Assembly (NCBI GenBank): GCA_009599575.1
Contig: VWND01000064.1
Coordinates: 248,001 to 312,000 of the forward strand
Direction: 5' to 3'
Length of the DNA: 64,000 nt
DNA from: Blumeriella jaapii
Lineage: Eukaryota > Ascomycota > Leotiomycetes > Helotiales > Drepanopezizaceae
Positions 46,047-56,874 of this stretch are shown piece after piece. Within the stretch, counting starts at the first letter, position 1. Each line of letters begins with the position of its first letter. The notes under the pieces are model-generated. The model did no database searches and was not told the DNA's origin. It was given only the letters and a program-made list of their open reading frames with translations. A program made the translations under genes and the position numbers.

Positions 46047-47152
46047 ATGGCCGAAGCAGCTGCCGAGTACCCCATCATCGACTCGCACATCCACCTCTAC
46101 CCCTCCTCCGAGCTGGAGACGCTCGCCTGGTGCCCGCCCTCCCACCCTCTGCACGGCCAGCGATCGCTCGACGAGTACGCCGCGGCGACGGGGTCGCGGC
46201 CCGCGCTCAAGGGCTTCATCTTCCTGGAGACGGACCGCAAGCACGACCTCGAGCGCGGCGCGGCGGACGCCAGCGGCTGGGCGATGCCGCTGATGGAGGT
46301 GGACTGGCTGAAGCGGGTCGCGCTCGGCACGCCGCGCGACGGCGAGGGACACACGGCGGCGCAGAAGGCGCTGTGCTTGGCGATCGTGCCGTGGGCGCCG
46401 GTGCCGAGCGGGGGCGCGGTGCTCGCGCGCTATGTGGGGGAGGTGGAGCGACGCGCCGAGGGCAGCTTTGCGAAGGTGAAGGGCTTCCGCTACCTGGTGC
46501 AGGACAAGCCGCCGGGGACCATGCTGGCCCCGGCCTTCGTGGAGGGGCTGCGGTGGCTGGGGAAGAAGGGCTTCGTCTTTGATCTCGGCGTGGATCAGCG
46601 TGGGGGCGGGAAGTGGCAGCTGGAGGAGGCGGCCGAGATGATCGAGAAGGCGCACGAGGGCGTCCCGGAGGAGGAGAAGGTGACGGTCGTGTGCAGTGCG
46701 CTTCGTCCCCCGGCCTCCGATTTCCGGGTCGGCTTGCTGACCGCTGCGCAGATCATCTCTGCAAGCCCGACTTGGCCGTGTACCACCCGACGGATGCCCG
46801 CTTCGTCGCCTGGCGGACGGCCATGTTCCAGCTCAGCAGGTGCCGCAAGACCTACATGAAGCTGAGCGGCTGCTTCTCCGAGATGCCCGACTCCCTCAAG
46901 ACGGCCCCCGTGGACGAGGTCTTCGCGGCGCTGCAGCCCTACCTGGCGATCCTGCTGGCCACGTTTGGCCCGCGCCGCATCATGTTCGGGTCGGACTGGC
47001 CGGTGTGCAGCGTTGGCGTCGACGATGCCTGGCCGAAGTGGACGCGGCTCGTGCAGCGGTTCTGCGCGCTGGCCAGCCTGAGCCCGGCCGAGCAGATGAT
47101 GATCTGGAGCGGGACGGCCATGACGGCCTACGGGATCCCGGCCTTGACGTGA
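46047..47152 (+). CDS. Amidohydrolase family 2 (TIM-barrel metal-dependent hydrolase)
   Basis: Member of the amidohydrolase-related family that includes sugar lactonases and decarboxylases; substrate unknown, probably cytosolic. Exons 46047-46695 and 46752-47152 give 349 residues. The first strand carries the metal-binding HxH motif PIIDSHIHLYP. The central motif NHLCKPDLAVY is formed by splicing: exon 1 ends VTVVC plus one base, and the 56-base intron has donor GTGCGC. The C-terminal metal ligand lies in RIMFGSDWPVCSVG. LSGCFSEMP and the final WSGTAMTAYG also fit the family. Strong GC bias in the coding sequence. Confidence 0.9.
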
Positions 47153-47408
47153 TGCGTGGTGCGTGGTGCGTGGTGCGAATGATCCCCGGCGGCGGCCACT
47201 CTCGCTGGTCTCGGAGGGGCCGGACGGGCTCGTCATGTATGTATGTACTGTACTGCGTGGTTGTTGCGTGGCTGTGGATTCCGGGTCCCAGCTCCCCTCC
47301 CCGCAGGCGCGGGCGGGGTGGAAAGTCAACACGAGAATATGGCTAGCCGAAAATGACAAGTCGGGTATTGTGCCGTATTGTGTTGTGTTGTGTTGTGTTG
47401 TATTTACC

Positions 47409-47490
47409 GTGTGGTATGGTATGGTATTATATGGTATTATATGGTATTATATGGTATTATATGGTATGATATGGTATGATATGGTATGAT
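47409..47490. repeat. 12-base repeat (TATGGTATTATA)
   Basis: About seven copies; the later ones change to TATGGTATGATA. Confidence 0.88.
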
Positions 47491-48040
47491 GCCTATGGTA
47501 TTATATCGTCTCGTATCGTCTCGCATCGCATCGCATCGGGCACTTTCGAGGGCTCCTCGATCCCGCGAGTCTTCTACTATACATACAGTACATACAGTAC
47601 ATACAGTGCTGCACCCACGAGCCGGGGTTCTCGGTTCTCGCTGTGTCTTGACCCGAAGCTCGGTTGTAGTAGTAGTAGTATTGATTAACGTCTAGCGGAG
47701 GGCAGCCATAACTCGGTCTGCCTTCCTAGGACCTCCCAGGGGGTACGGAGACGTGCTAAGCTAAGGATTTACATACAAAGTACAACCCCGAAAGCAGTTC
47801 GTATTAGTACAGCTACTGCTGCTGTCGATTACGCCCTTCGCCGCCCTTTGCGATGGTCCGTCAATAAAAGGTATAAGCGTAAAGCTCTGGGTTTAAACCC
47901 AAGAATTGTGCATACGGCACCGGTCAAATTTGTTTGATCTGTCAATTGCGTGTTTATAAAGCGCAAACGTGGTATAACCAATAGGTTTAAAAGAAAAAAT
48001 AAAACAAAACAACAAAAAAGCAGAAACTAGAAACCAAAAG

Positions 48041-48179
48041 GCTTTTAATGATTTTGAAGATTACAAAGTATATACGTATTAAAAGAGTAAAAACCACGAT
48101 TGGGGAAAAGCTCTTTTAATACGCATATCCCGGGTCTCTGATCCCGCGGTATCGCAGCTCCTTTGTAATCTTGAAAAGC
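48041..48179. repeat. Nested inverted repeat (foldback structure)
   Basis: Inner arms 48070-48087 and 48111-48128 match over 18 bases with one mismatch (core CGTATTAAAAGAG / CTCTTTTAATACG). Outer arms AGATTACAAAG (48058-48068) and CTTTGTAATCT (48161-48171) are exact, flanked further by GCTTTT / AAAAGC. Non-paired bulges lie between inner and outer arms. Confidence 0.85.
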
Positions 48180-48993
48180 ACTTTCAGAACTTCGAGTTGG
48201 CGGCACCGAGTTGTCTCTCGAACGCCTGATTTGTACGCGTTTGCAAACGCGTGTGTTCTACCGGCACCCTTTCCTCCGTCAAATATGCTGTCGAGTCGGT
48301 TGTGTTCGGTAGGGACGGTTATTCGAAGGCGCTGTACCGGGTTTTCGACAATCGAGCTGATTCTTATTTTCCGCCTTTTCCCTTCAATACAATCGTAGTC
48401 GTAAAAATGGCCCGGATCGCCGGTAAGGAAAATCTCTTCGAAGTCGCCACGTGTCGATTGCTCAATTTTGGCTCTCCAGAATTCTCGAGTACAACCACCT
48501 TTCGGCCGCAGGAGAAAGATGATTATAATCGAGAAACTGAAGGTTCGTACCAGGCACCGCGTACAGGTATTGAGTCTAGCCCGCGAGGTCGTCGTGGCCG
48601 ACGGCCTCGCACCCCGAGGGGCGGCACCCGAAGCTCGGTTGATCGGTCGATTGGTTTGTTTACATCACGGGATGTATGTATGTATGTACAGTGTAGATGT
48701 GGGTATATATATGTGTGCGTGTGTGTGCTTGCGGACTGCTTGGTTCCCCGCGTTTTGCCATCGTCTGTCGTATATCTCCATCTCCATCTCCATCTCCATC
48801 GCTTCTCGACGTTGCGGTTTAGTTCAGTTGGCAGTTGTCAGTTGTCGGTTGTCAGCAGTGACAGTACAGTATCAGCGACAGTACCAGCGACAGTTGACAG
48901 TTACCAGTTACCAGTTATCAGCTACCAGCTATCACTTCTCAGCTACCACCACCGCCACCACCAGCTCCTCCCATCACCATCCACCTCTCCAAC

Positions 48994-50035
48994 ATGTCGC
49001 GCCCTCCCCCCGCGGGCGTCTACGTCCCCGTCCCGACCTTCTTCGTGTCCCCGACGGCGGCGAACTACGATGCCAGCGCCGCTCCGCTCGACCGCGAGAC
49101 GCAAGCGGCGCACGCGCTGCACCTCGTGCGCGCGGGCATCACCGGCCTCGTCGTGCTGGGCAGCACGGGCGAAGCGGTGCATCTCACGCACGCGGAGCGC
49201 TTCGAGGTGCTGGCCGGCGTCCGGCGCGCGTGCGACGAGGCCGGCTACCCCGGGTACCCGCTCATCGCCGGCACGGCGGCGCAGAACATCGCCGACGTGG
49301 TCGCGCAGCTGCGGAGCGCGCAGGCGGCCGGCTGCCAGTGGGGACTGTGTCTGGTGCCGGGCTTCTTCGCGGCGGCCGCGACCCAGGCCGGCATCGTGCG
49401 CTGGTTCACGGCCGTGGCGGACCAGAGCCCGATCCCCATCATGGTGTAGGTGAAGTCGCGGTGCGTCCCTCGGCCGCGGCCGGCGCTGAACGGCGTGTGC
49501 CAGGTATCACTATCCCGGCGTCGCGAACCACGTCGCCGTCGTCCCCGCCACCCTCGCCACGCTGGCCCAGCACCCCAACATCGTCGGCTGCAAGCTCTCG
49601 CACGCCGACCTGTCCCTCCACGCCCAGGTCGCCGCGAGCCCCCGCATCGACCACGCGCGCTTCCGCACCTTCACCGGCCTGGGCCAGCAGCTGCTGCCCG
49701 CCGTCGCCGTCGGCTGCGCCGGCGCCATCGACGGCGCCGCGGGCTTCTTCCCCAAGTCGGTCGTGCGCTTGTACCAGCTGGCGGCGACGCCGCAGCCGAG
49801 CGACGCGGAGGTCGCCGCCCGGAGGCTGCTGCAGTACCGGGTCAGCCGCGTCGAGGAGCTCGTCGTGCGCTTCGGCACCGTGGGTATCAAGGAGGCCGTC
49901 AGTCGGATCCTGGGCCTGGGCGACCGGGAGGGGACCCGGCTGCCGCTGATGGGAGGGATCCCGGGCGGCGAGCAGGAGTGGGAGGCGTGGAAGGAGGTCA
50001 TGGCTGACTTGGAGGCCGTGGAGAAGAGCCTGTGA
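48994..50035 (+). CDS. DHDPS/NAL-family aldolase (dihydrodipicolinate synthase-like)
   Basis: Class I aldolase of the dihydrodipicolinate synthase superfamily. Ascomycetes make lysine by the alpha-aminoadipate route, so a role in lysine synthesis is unlikely; 4-hydroxy-2-oxoglutarate or sugar-acid aldolase activity is more probable (inference). Exons 48994-49445 and 49504-50035 give 327 residues. The pyruvate-binding motif appears as VVLGSTGEAVHLTHAER. The catalytic Tyr region is PIMVYHYPGVANHV, joined across the 58-base intron. The Schiff-base Lys is in NIVGCKLSHAD. CAGAIDGAAGFFP corresponds to the conserved glycine-rich strand. Strongly GC-rich coding sequence. Confidence 0.9.
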
Positions 50036-50423
50036 GGGGGGAGGGGGGGGGGTGTGGAGGGAGGGAGGGAGGGAGGGAGGGAGGGGGGGAGAAAAGAGAG
50101 GCGTGGTCTGGTGTGAGCGATGATGCTTCGTTCGTGGTCTCGAGTCAAGCCGCTGAATATAAACCTACTGTTGACCTTGTGTCTGGGCTGATGCATCTAT
50201 CTATACACATTCATTTCCCATTTCCCATTTCCCATTCTTCCGGGACTCGTACACCGGAACACAAGCACGCACCTGCCTATCTACCCGTTTCCTTTTCTTT
50301 CTATCTTTTTATTTCTCTTTCTCACATACACACACTCTCTCTCTTCTTCTTCACTTGAGCAATAACGAGAAGGGTAATAACGCGCGATCGGAGTCGCAGG
50401 CTTCTGAACTATCTCAATACACG

Positions 50424-50668
50424 TACGTATATATATATATACATATATAACATATATACATATAGACATATACATAGACACATATAGACAGAGAGACATA
50501 TATAGACATAGAGACATAGAGACATAGAGACATAGAGACAGATAGACATAGAGACAGATATACAGATATACTATATACATAGAGACATATAGACATATAT
50601 ACATATATACATATATACATATATACATATATACATATATACATATATACATATATACATATATACAT
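50424..50668. repeat. ACATAT / GACATA array
   Basis: About 245 bases of ACATAT and AGAGACAT units; the last 90 bases are almost pure ATATAC repeats. On the minus strand it translates to Met/Tyr/Ile/Cys repeats, an artefact. Confidence 0.92.
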
Positions 50669-50703
50669 ACCCACCCACCAATTAACCAACCAACTATATT
50701 ACA

Positions 50704-51366
50704 GTCAGTGAGTCAGTGAGTAGGTGAGTGAGTGAGGGGGTGAGTGAGTGAGTAAGTGAGTAAGTGAATGAATGGGTGAGTGAGGGGGTGAGTGAGTGAG
50801 TGAGTAAGTGAGTAAGTGAGTAAGTGAATAGGTGAGTAAGTGAGTAAGTGAGTGAGTGAGTGAGTGAGGGGGTGAGTGACCGTGAGTGAGTGAGTAAGTG
50901 AGTGAGTGAGTGAGTGAATGATGAATGAGTGAGTGAGTAAGTAAGTGAGTAAGTGAGTAAGTGAGTAAGTAAGTAAGTAAGTGAGTAAGTGAGTGAGTGA
51001 GTAAATGGGTGAGTAAGTGAGTAAGTGAATAAGTGAGTGAGGGGGGTGAGTGAGGGGGTAAGTGAGAGGGTGAATGAGGGGGGTGAGTGAAGGGGTGAGT
51101 GAGTAAATAAGTAAGGTGGTGAGTGAGGGGGTGAGTGTGAAGGGGTGAGTGAGTAAATAAGTAAATGAGTAAGTGAGAGAGTGAATGAATGAGTAAGTGA
51201 GTGAGTGGGATAAGTAAAATGAATGAGTAAGTGAGTAAGGTGGTGAGTGAAAGGGTGAGTGAGAGAGTAAGTGAGTGAGTAAGTAAGTGAGTGAATGAGT
51301 GAGTAAATGAGTAAATAAGTGAGCGAGTGAATAAATGAGTGAATGAGTAAGTGAGTGAATAAGCAA
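50704..51366. repeat. GTGA/GTAA tetranucleotide array
   Basis: About 660 bases made of GTGA and GTAA units with GGGG and GAAT variants, giving three open frames on the minus strand (Ser-Leu-Thr-His repeats). It starts directly after the ACATAT array. Confidence 0.95.
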
Positions 51367-51619
51367 GAAAGTGCGATCCTATTCCCTCCACAGTAGGAAA
51401 ACTGAACAACACATGCATCACAAGAGGAGGAAAAGACGGCCATGGTCTAGAAAGAGAAAGATGCGTTCAGTACCACACCATTCAAGAGAAGTATCAACAC
51501 CAAACCCGTGACTTTTCCTCCCCACCGCATCAAGCACGAGAAGACGCCACGTCTATTCCATCTCCTCTGAGCCAACAACAACGCCCTGTCCTGGATGGCC
51601 TCCCACAACACCCCCAGCA

Positions 51620-54488
51620 CTACTCCCAAATCTTGATCTCCGGTAGCCCCTCCAAGCCCTGCTGCCTCTGCAGAGTCTCCTTGTCCAGAGGCCCCAAGAC
51701 CTTCATCGCCGCCTCGCGGTGCCGGATCCGAAAGTACCACGCCATGACATTCAGTACCCCATCCCCGTTCCACCACTCACCCCTGATCTCCTCCATGACG
51801 GGGAAGACGGCGAAATCCGTCAGCGTCGGCCGGTCGCCCGACATGTAGGGCGCCTCCAGCGCGTAAGCCTCCCAGCGCCGGAGCTCCTTCTGGAAAGGCT
51901 TGACGTTGAAGGGTTCCGCGCGCCACTTCTTGAGGAGCTCGAAGGATTGCTGGAAGCGCGTGAACTGACGCGCGAGCTCGACGGGCGATTCGGGCTCCGA
52001 GATGGACGATCGGTCGCCGTAGACGGAACGGATGTACAGCATGATGGCGATGTCTCCCATGACGGTGGATCTGCTGAGGTCGTTGTCGATGAATTTGATG
52101 GGGAGGCTGTCGGGAATGTCGGGTACGCCTTCGGAGAGACTGCCATCTTTCCACGTGAAGGGTGGTGAGAGCGTTCCCTCTTCATACTCGATATCGTGTT
52201 CAGCCAGGAACAGTTTCACTCTCAAATTTGCTGTGACATCATTGGACAAAAACAGCCGTGGCGTGCTAGACATGTGTAGAACATCGAAGCCCTGACCGTA
52301 AGCGGCTTGCCACTCAAACTCGGTCGACTGGTTTTCCTGGCCAAAAGCCCGGATCAGCTTCTCCGCGTCAGGTGTGTTGCCATTAACAACGGTCTTTGCC
52401 TCCTCCTTGGTTTTCCCAGTAGCGCCTTGACCCCATATCTTCTGCTGGTTTTTGTCAAGGAAAGTCCCGATCTGTCTGAACGTGAGAGAAATTCGACCGC
52501 CTTGGTAAGCCAACTCTTCTGCGGCCCTCTCACTCGCCATCCTCTTGTCCTGTCTGATACCATGCAACCAGCGCATGTGTGAACAACCCCATCTTGCACA
52601 TTGAATTGTGTGGAAGCGGTACTTTGCACGCCTTTCGCGGCATCACTGCCTCAGGACTTACAAGTTCGCTGGACTTCTGCTTTTTAGTTCGGAAGACCAT
52701 TGTCCTTTGAGCTCCGAGGCTAACGTTTGCAATGAATGACTTTGGTACGATGTCTAGAGTCTTGTCGGTGTGCTCCGAGATGTAGTCTGTTCCGTCTCGG
52801 TAGAACTGGATCAACACGTGGTTAACCGAGTGACCGAGATGTTTTTCGACTTGCTCCCGGATGAGGGAGACATTCCGGGAAAATGGCAGCAGTGGAGGAG
52901 ATTCATCAGCCGGATGTCGATAAATTGGGATCGTTCCATCCTTCGCAACTTCGCCTTGGACGGCGACCAGTCTTGGAACCTCTCCACCTTGATGCGACAT
53001 TTTCTGCCACTGAACTTCATCTCGGATCGTTTCGAAGATACCTTCAGCAACGTCATCATCAAGAAGATCTTGGATGATCTTCGTATCTCCTTCGCAAAGG
53101 GACGCTGTTCTACCGTCACTCAAGCTTTCATTTTCTTCAGCAGCGTACTCCGCGAGTACGGCGATCGAGTCGCTGGGGAGAATGGGACTGTCCGACTCAG
53201 TCGGAGTGTTGAATTCCGTATCTGGTGGGTTCCGGGCTCTCACCGAACTAGACGAAGATGACTTTGTTGTTTTCGAGGCAGAACCTGACATCGTGACTGC
53301 TGGTGATGCTTGCAATGAAGCAGAAGGCGATGATGCCGACACGTTCTCGGTCGGGTTGCTCGTAGCTGCTTTAGACGAGTTCGAGAGACGTCGCCGTGAT
53401 CTGATTTTCATCTTCACCCGTTCTCGCTTCTTGCCGTCCCCTTCGCTTGGTCTCGCCGGGAGCTGCAGATCTTCCGAGTCATTGCCCTCCGTCCCGTAAG
53501 AGCTCCCAGTGGATTCCAACTTCACAAGCGTTCGTGGTGCAGTATTTCGGGAGGCAACTCTCCTACCATTGGTAGGCCTGTCCTCTTTCAGATTCAGACT
53601 TGACATGGCATCCTCCAGCCCGGGGGATTTCTCCCTTGGCTGGGACCGTGGGACACTCCTCGGTGGAGGTTTCACTGGCTTGGCTCTTTGCTGCAAATCC
53701 CCCACCAACTCTTCGTGTGTGATGACCTCGCAACCAGTATACTCGACCAGCCGTCGGAGCGCTTCATCGTGTCTGGCTTTACTCCGGTAACCAAGACAAT
53801 CTTCAACGATGGTGATGCCGTAGCCATGGCGCGCAGCGTCCATCGCAGTCGCAAACACGTTGATGTTGGTCAAGACACCGCAAATGTAAATATCCGTCAC
53901 GAATTTAGCCCGCAAGATCTGTACCAGGGCCCCATCTTTGAATGCCGAGTAGTAGGTCTTTTGGTAGACCAAATCATGCTTGGCGTCAAAAGCATTAATG
54001 CATTGGTCGGCGAGGTTCGCACTCGGAGACATGGGCAGCACAACTTGCGGCGTTTCGCCCGCTTCAACGCTCAGATAAGTTTCCGTTATGCCATCGTTGT
54101 CCTCGTCCGGAGAGGGCTCCGTCCTACTCGCTATAGTCTCCGATTGTGGCTCCTTCCCCTTCTGCCCTCGCGGCTTGGGAGAGGCCCGCAACTTAGTATC
54201 GCTCTCGACTCGACGGCTCTGATTCAGTTCAGCATCCGTGATGACACTTTCGCTGTCCCCATAGGGCTCGTTGAATTTCCTCGAGGCTTCGAAGCATGTA
54301 CGGATCCATATGACGTTGCCAGAAGCTCGAAACTCGGGAACGAGCTTCACGATCTTGTCCAGGAAGTCTGAGGGAGTCCTGACCGGTAATATCGCATCCG
54401 GAGCGAGGAAGTCATTCTGCAGGTCGAGGATAAGCAGGGCTTGGCGAGTCCGCACAAAAGGCAGATTGTTGGCGTCAATTTGGAACAT
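51620..54488 (-). CDS. Isochorismatase-AlkB-GST fusion protein, with a frame break
   Basis: About 955 residues, no introns. Domain 1 (about 1-260) is an isochorismatase/nicotinamidase fold: ALLILDLQNDFLAPDAIL with the catalytic Asp, a Lys in VYQKTYYSAFK, and ICGVLTNINVFATAMDAARH, where Asn stands at the usual catalytic Cys. A Ser/Lys-rich linker follows. Domain 2 (about 430-680) is an AlkB-type Fe(II)/2-oxoglutarate dioxygenase: HTD in DYISEHTDKTLDI, His in VPLPHNSMCKMGL, Arg in ISLTFRQIGTF, ligands all kept; family members repair alkylated nucleic acids. Domain 3 (about 730-955) resembles glutathione S-transferase, with LFLSNDVTANLRVKLFLAEH and RPTLTDFAVFP. The frame breaks at about 52575-52580: MGLFTH lies in one frame and RWLHGIRQDKR in the next. 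No splice pair explains it. The start at 54488 precedes the first domain closely; an earlier in-frame ATG at 55073 adds unconserved sequence. Confidence 0.82.
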
Positions 54489-55956
54489 CACAGGCAGACT
54501 GCGGGCACGGATTAGAATGTGTGCTTGAAAGGCGTCGACAAATGTGTTTCGAAGGCTATTCACGCCCGCCGTGGTAGAACCAGTCTCCCAGAGGGTGCTC
54601 CAGGTGCATATCAACCACGCACGCGACTCTGACTGGGGCAGCTTTGGGCTTACCGACAACAGAGAAGTTTGGCTATCTGTGCTTGTCCTGTCAGAGCCTC
54701 GCCAGATCAAGAGAGCCGCCGAGTTTGCTTTTGTAGCATTGAAGATTTGCAGTCGAATCTCATCACACCTCTGCAGATGGGAGCTGCAGCAGCAGCAGCC
54801 GGTGGAAAGCCGATCGTCAACTGCATTGGTAGCAAGAAGCGAGCAGGTTGTCAGAAATTTGGGGGATCGGATGGGCAGGGGAGTGGGGGAGCTGAGCCAC
54901 GGGGGGTCGGTGCTATATCTGTGTACAGTATGTAGAGTATGTACAGTACTGTACGGTACTGTACGGTACTGTGCCTCTAGCAGCCTTGCATTGATGAGAT
55001 TCGCCAATGTCGTATCAAGCTTTAGGTATGAGATAAACTGTGTAAATCGCCCCGATCGGCCATTCAAGGGCAATGTACAGTACTGTCTGTACAGTATAGT
55101 ACAGTACAGTTCTTGGAATCAAGAATCGAGGTGTCGTCGGTATCAACGTTTGTCAATCCTCCATCTTCAAGGCTCAGAAGCGGCCCAAGGTGCAAGTCTG
55201 GCTTTGGTTCGAGGACTTGGCCAGCAGGGAGACTTCGTCGGGTTGCCGAGGACTTCCATCTGCGTGTTCAATTCCTATGCAGGGACAGAGGGCCTCCAGA
55301 AAGGTTGGGCTTTTTCCTTCTCGCGGACGACCTTGTATCCCGAGGCTGGCAGCGCGGGTACATGCCACGATACACAATCTCTCGACGCAGACGACGCCGT
55401 AGACGATGATGGAGCGAGTCACATCCTGTCGAAGCTCGGAGCTTGGCGTGTTGGATAATGTCTTTGCCCCTCTGCTTTTCCGCATATCGGACTATTGACG
55501 CCAATGCTGGCCATGTGAAGGAGCTGATGTGGTTGGACCAACGATGATTCGGAGACGAGAATGTCTGTCACAGTACAGACAATGCTGACAGCATACACAA
55601 GCCTAAATAGGAAATCCTTGCGAGGACTGTATCATGGACGACGGTGCTTCGAGTCCGAAAAGTGCAATGCATCGGTCGGTATGGTATCAACAACATGGGC
55701 TTGCTCAACACCGGGCTGCGTAGATTGAATGGCGCTAGTAAAATCATCACGTTTGGCTACTTCAGCACGTGCGAAACACCCAGGTGCCAAGGCCTCGGCC
55801 CGGTGTAAGCTCGGTACGATTGCTTCTACACCATCGCGATCAACCACCACAGCGACCGGAACATGGCGTTCTGTCTCTCTTTACATCTATCCCATCTCCT
55901 GATTCCACCTCCACCATAGCATCTATCATCAGCAGCCTCCTGCAGACCGCGCAAGC
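54489..55956. other. Spacer between the fusion gene and the dienoyl-CoA isomerase
   Basis: 1.5 kb upstream of both divergent genes. GTAC-type words cluster at 54920-54975 and 55075-55110. Several short frames, none with a domain. Probably promoters and leaders. Confidence 0.5.
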
Positions 55957-56874
55957 ATGGCCTCCTCAACCTACAAGCACTTCCTCGTCTCGACCCCGGC
56001 CCCCTTCGTAGCTCATGTCCAGATCAACCGTCCCCAAAAGATGAACGCCTGGTACGAGGAGATGTGGCTCGAATTCAAAACCGTGATCGATACGCTCTCC
56101 CTCTCGCCCGACGTGCGCGCCATCATCCTGTCAGGGGCCGGCGACCGCGCATTCACAGCAGGCTTAGACGTGCAAGCAGCGAGCGAAGCCGGCGTCTTGA
56201 AGCAAGTGGCGGGCGACACGGCGAGGAAGGCAGTGGGCATCAAGAGACACATTGAGGAGTTCCAGGAATGCATAGGCAGCGTTGAGAAATGCGAGAAACG
56301 TATGTTCTGATGTCGGAAATTCTTCCTCGCCGGTGGCGCCTCGAATTTGGGGAGACGGGTGGCTAACGGGGCCCTTCTAGCGGTTATATGCGTTCTGCAT
56401 GGCTACTCATTCGGTCTCGCGCTCGACCTGTCCACATGCGCCGATATCCGCATTTGCACCAAGGACGTGAAGCTTGCTATTAAAGAAGTTGATATCGGCG
56501 TAGCGGCGGACATTGGCTCGCTCACCCGTCTCCCAAAGGTGGTCGGCAACTTCTCCTGGGTGAAAGACGTCTGTCTCTCCGCTCGCGTCTTCGGCGCGGA
56601 AGAGGCCTATCGCGTCGGGCTCGTGAGCCAGGTGCTGGAGACGAAAGAGAAGGCCGTCGAAGCTGCGCTGAAGATGGCGGTGCTGCTGGCTAGCAAGAGT
56701 CCCGTGGCGGTGCAGAGCACGAAGGAGCTGTTGAATCGCGCGAGGGATCAGACGGTGGCCGAGTCGCTGCGGTACACGGGCGCATGGAACAGCGCAGCGA
56801 TCCAGACGAGCGATGTTGAGAGGGCCATGTTGTCGGGGATCAAGAAAACGAAGCCTACCTTTGAGAAGTTATAG
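55957..56874 (+). CDS. Delta3,5-delta2,4-dienoyl-CoA isomerase (enoyl-CoA hydratase/isomerase family)
   Basis: Shifts double bonds in dienoyl-CoA during beta-oxidation of unsaturated fatty acids. Exons 55957-56299 and 56381-56874 (intron 81 bases, branch site GGCTAAC) give 278 residues, the family length. The oxyanion-hole region is GAGDRAFTAGLDVQA, and VLHGYSFGLALDLSTCADIR follows the splice. The three acidic residues typical of ECH1 are present: Asp in CADIR, Glu in IKEVDIG and Asp in AADIGSL. The C-terminus is FEKL: the final KL is right for a peroxisomal PTS1 signal but the third-last residue Glu is not canonical. No clear mitochondrial presequence. Location is therefore open, peroxisome more likely. 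Confidence 0.93.

Larger units (their letters stand above)
47153..48993. other. 1.8 kb spacer with AT-rich island and inverted repeat
   Basis: Holds a TATGGTATTATA repeat (47409-47490), an AT-rich island (about 47740-48130) with nested inverted repeats, a stop-free stretch on the minus strand (about 48130-48650), and CAGTTACCAGT-type short repeats (48820-48955) just before the aldolase gene. No recognised gene. Confidence 0.55.
50036..51619. other. Satellite-filled spacer between convergent genes
   Basis: Includes a GGGA run right after the aldolase stop (50058-50090), CT-rich sequence, the ACATAT array, the GTGA array and about 240 bases of 3' sequence of the fusion gene. Confidence 0.6.

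Noticed and set aside
48251..49949. Two overlapping plus-strand frames of 400 and 493 codons
   Set aside because: They overlap the aldolase gene out of frame; openness is due to high GC content.
50694..51443. Three minus-strand frames coding Ser-Leu-Thr-His repeats
   Set aside because: Direct translation of the GTGA/GTAA array in three frames; no non-repeat coding part.
52620..52660. Intron starting at GTAAGT in the AlkB domain
   Set aside because: It would restore frame arithmetically but deletes the conserved PRKACKVPLPHNS metal-binding segment.
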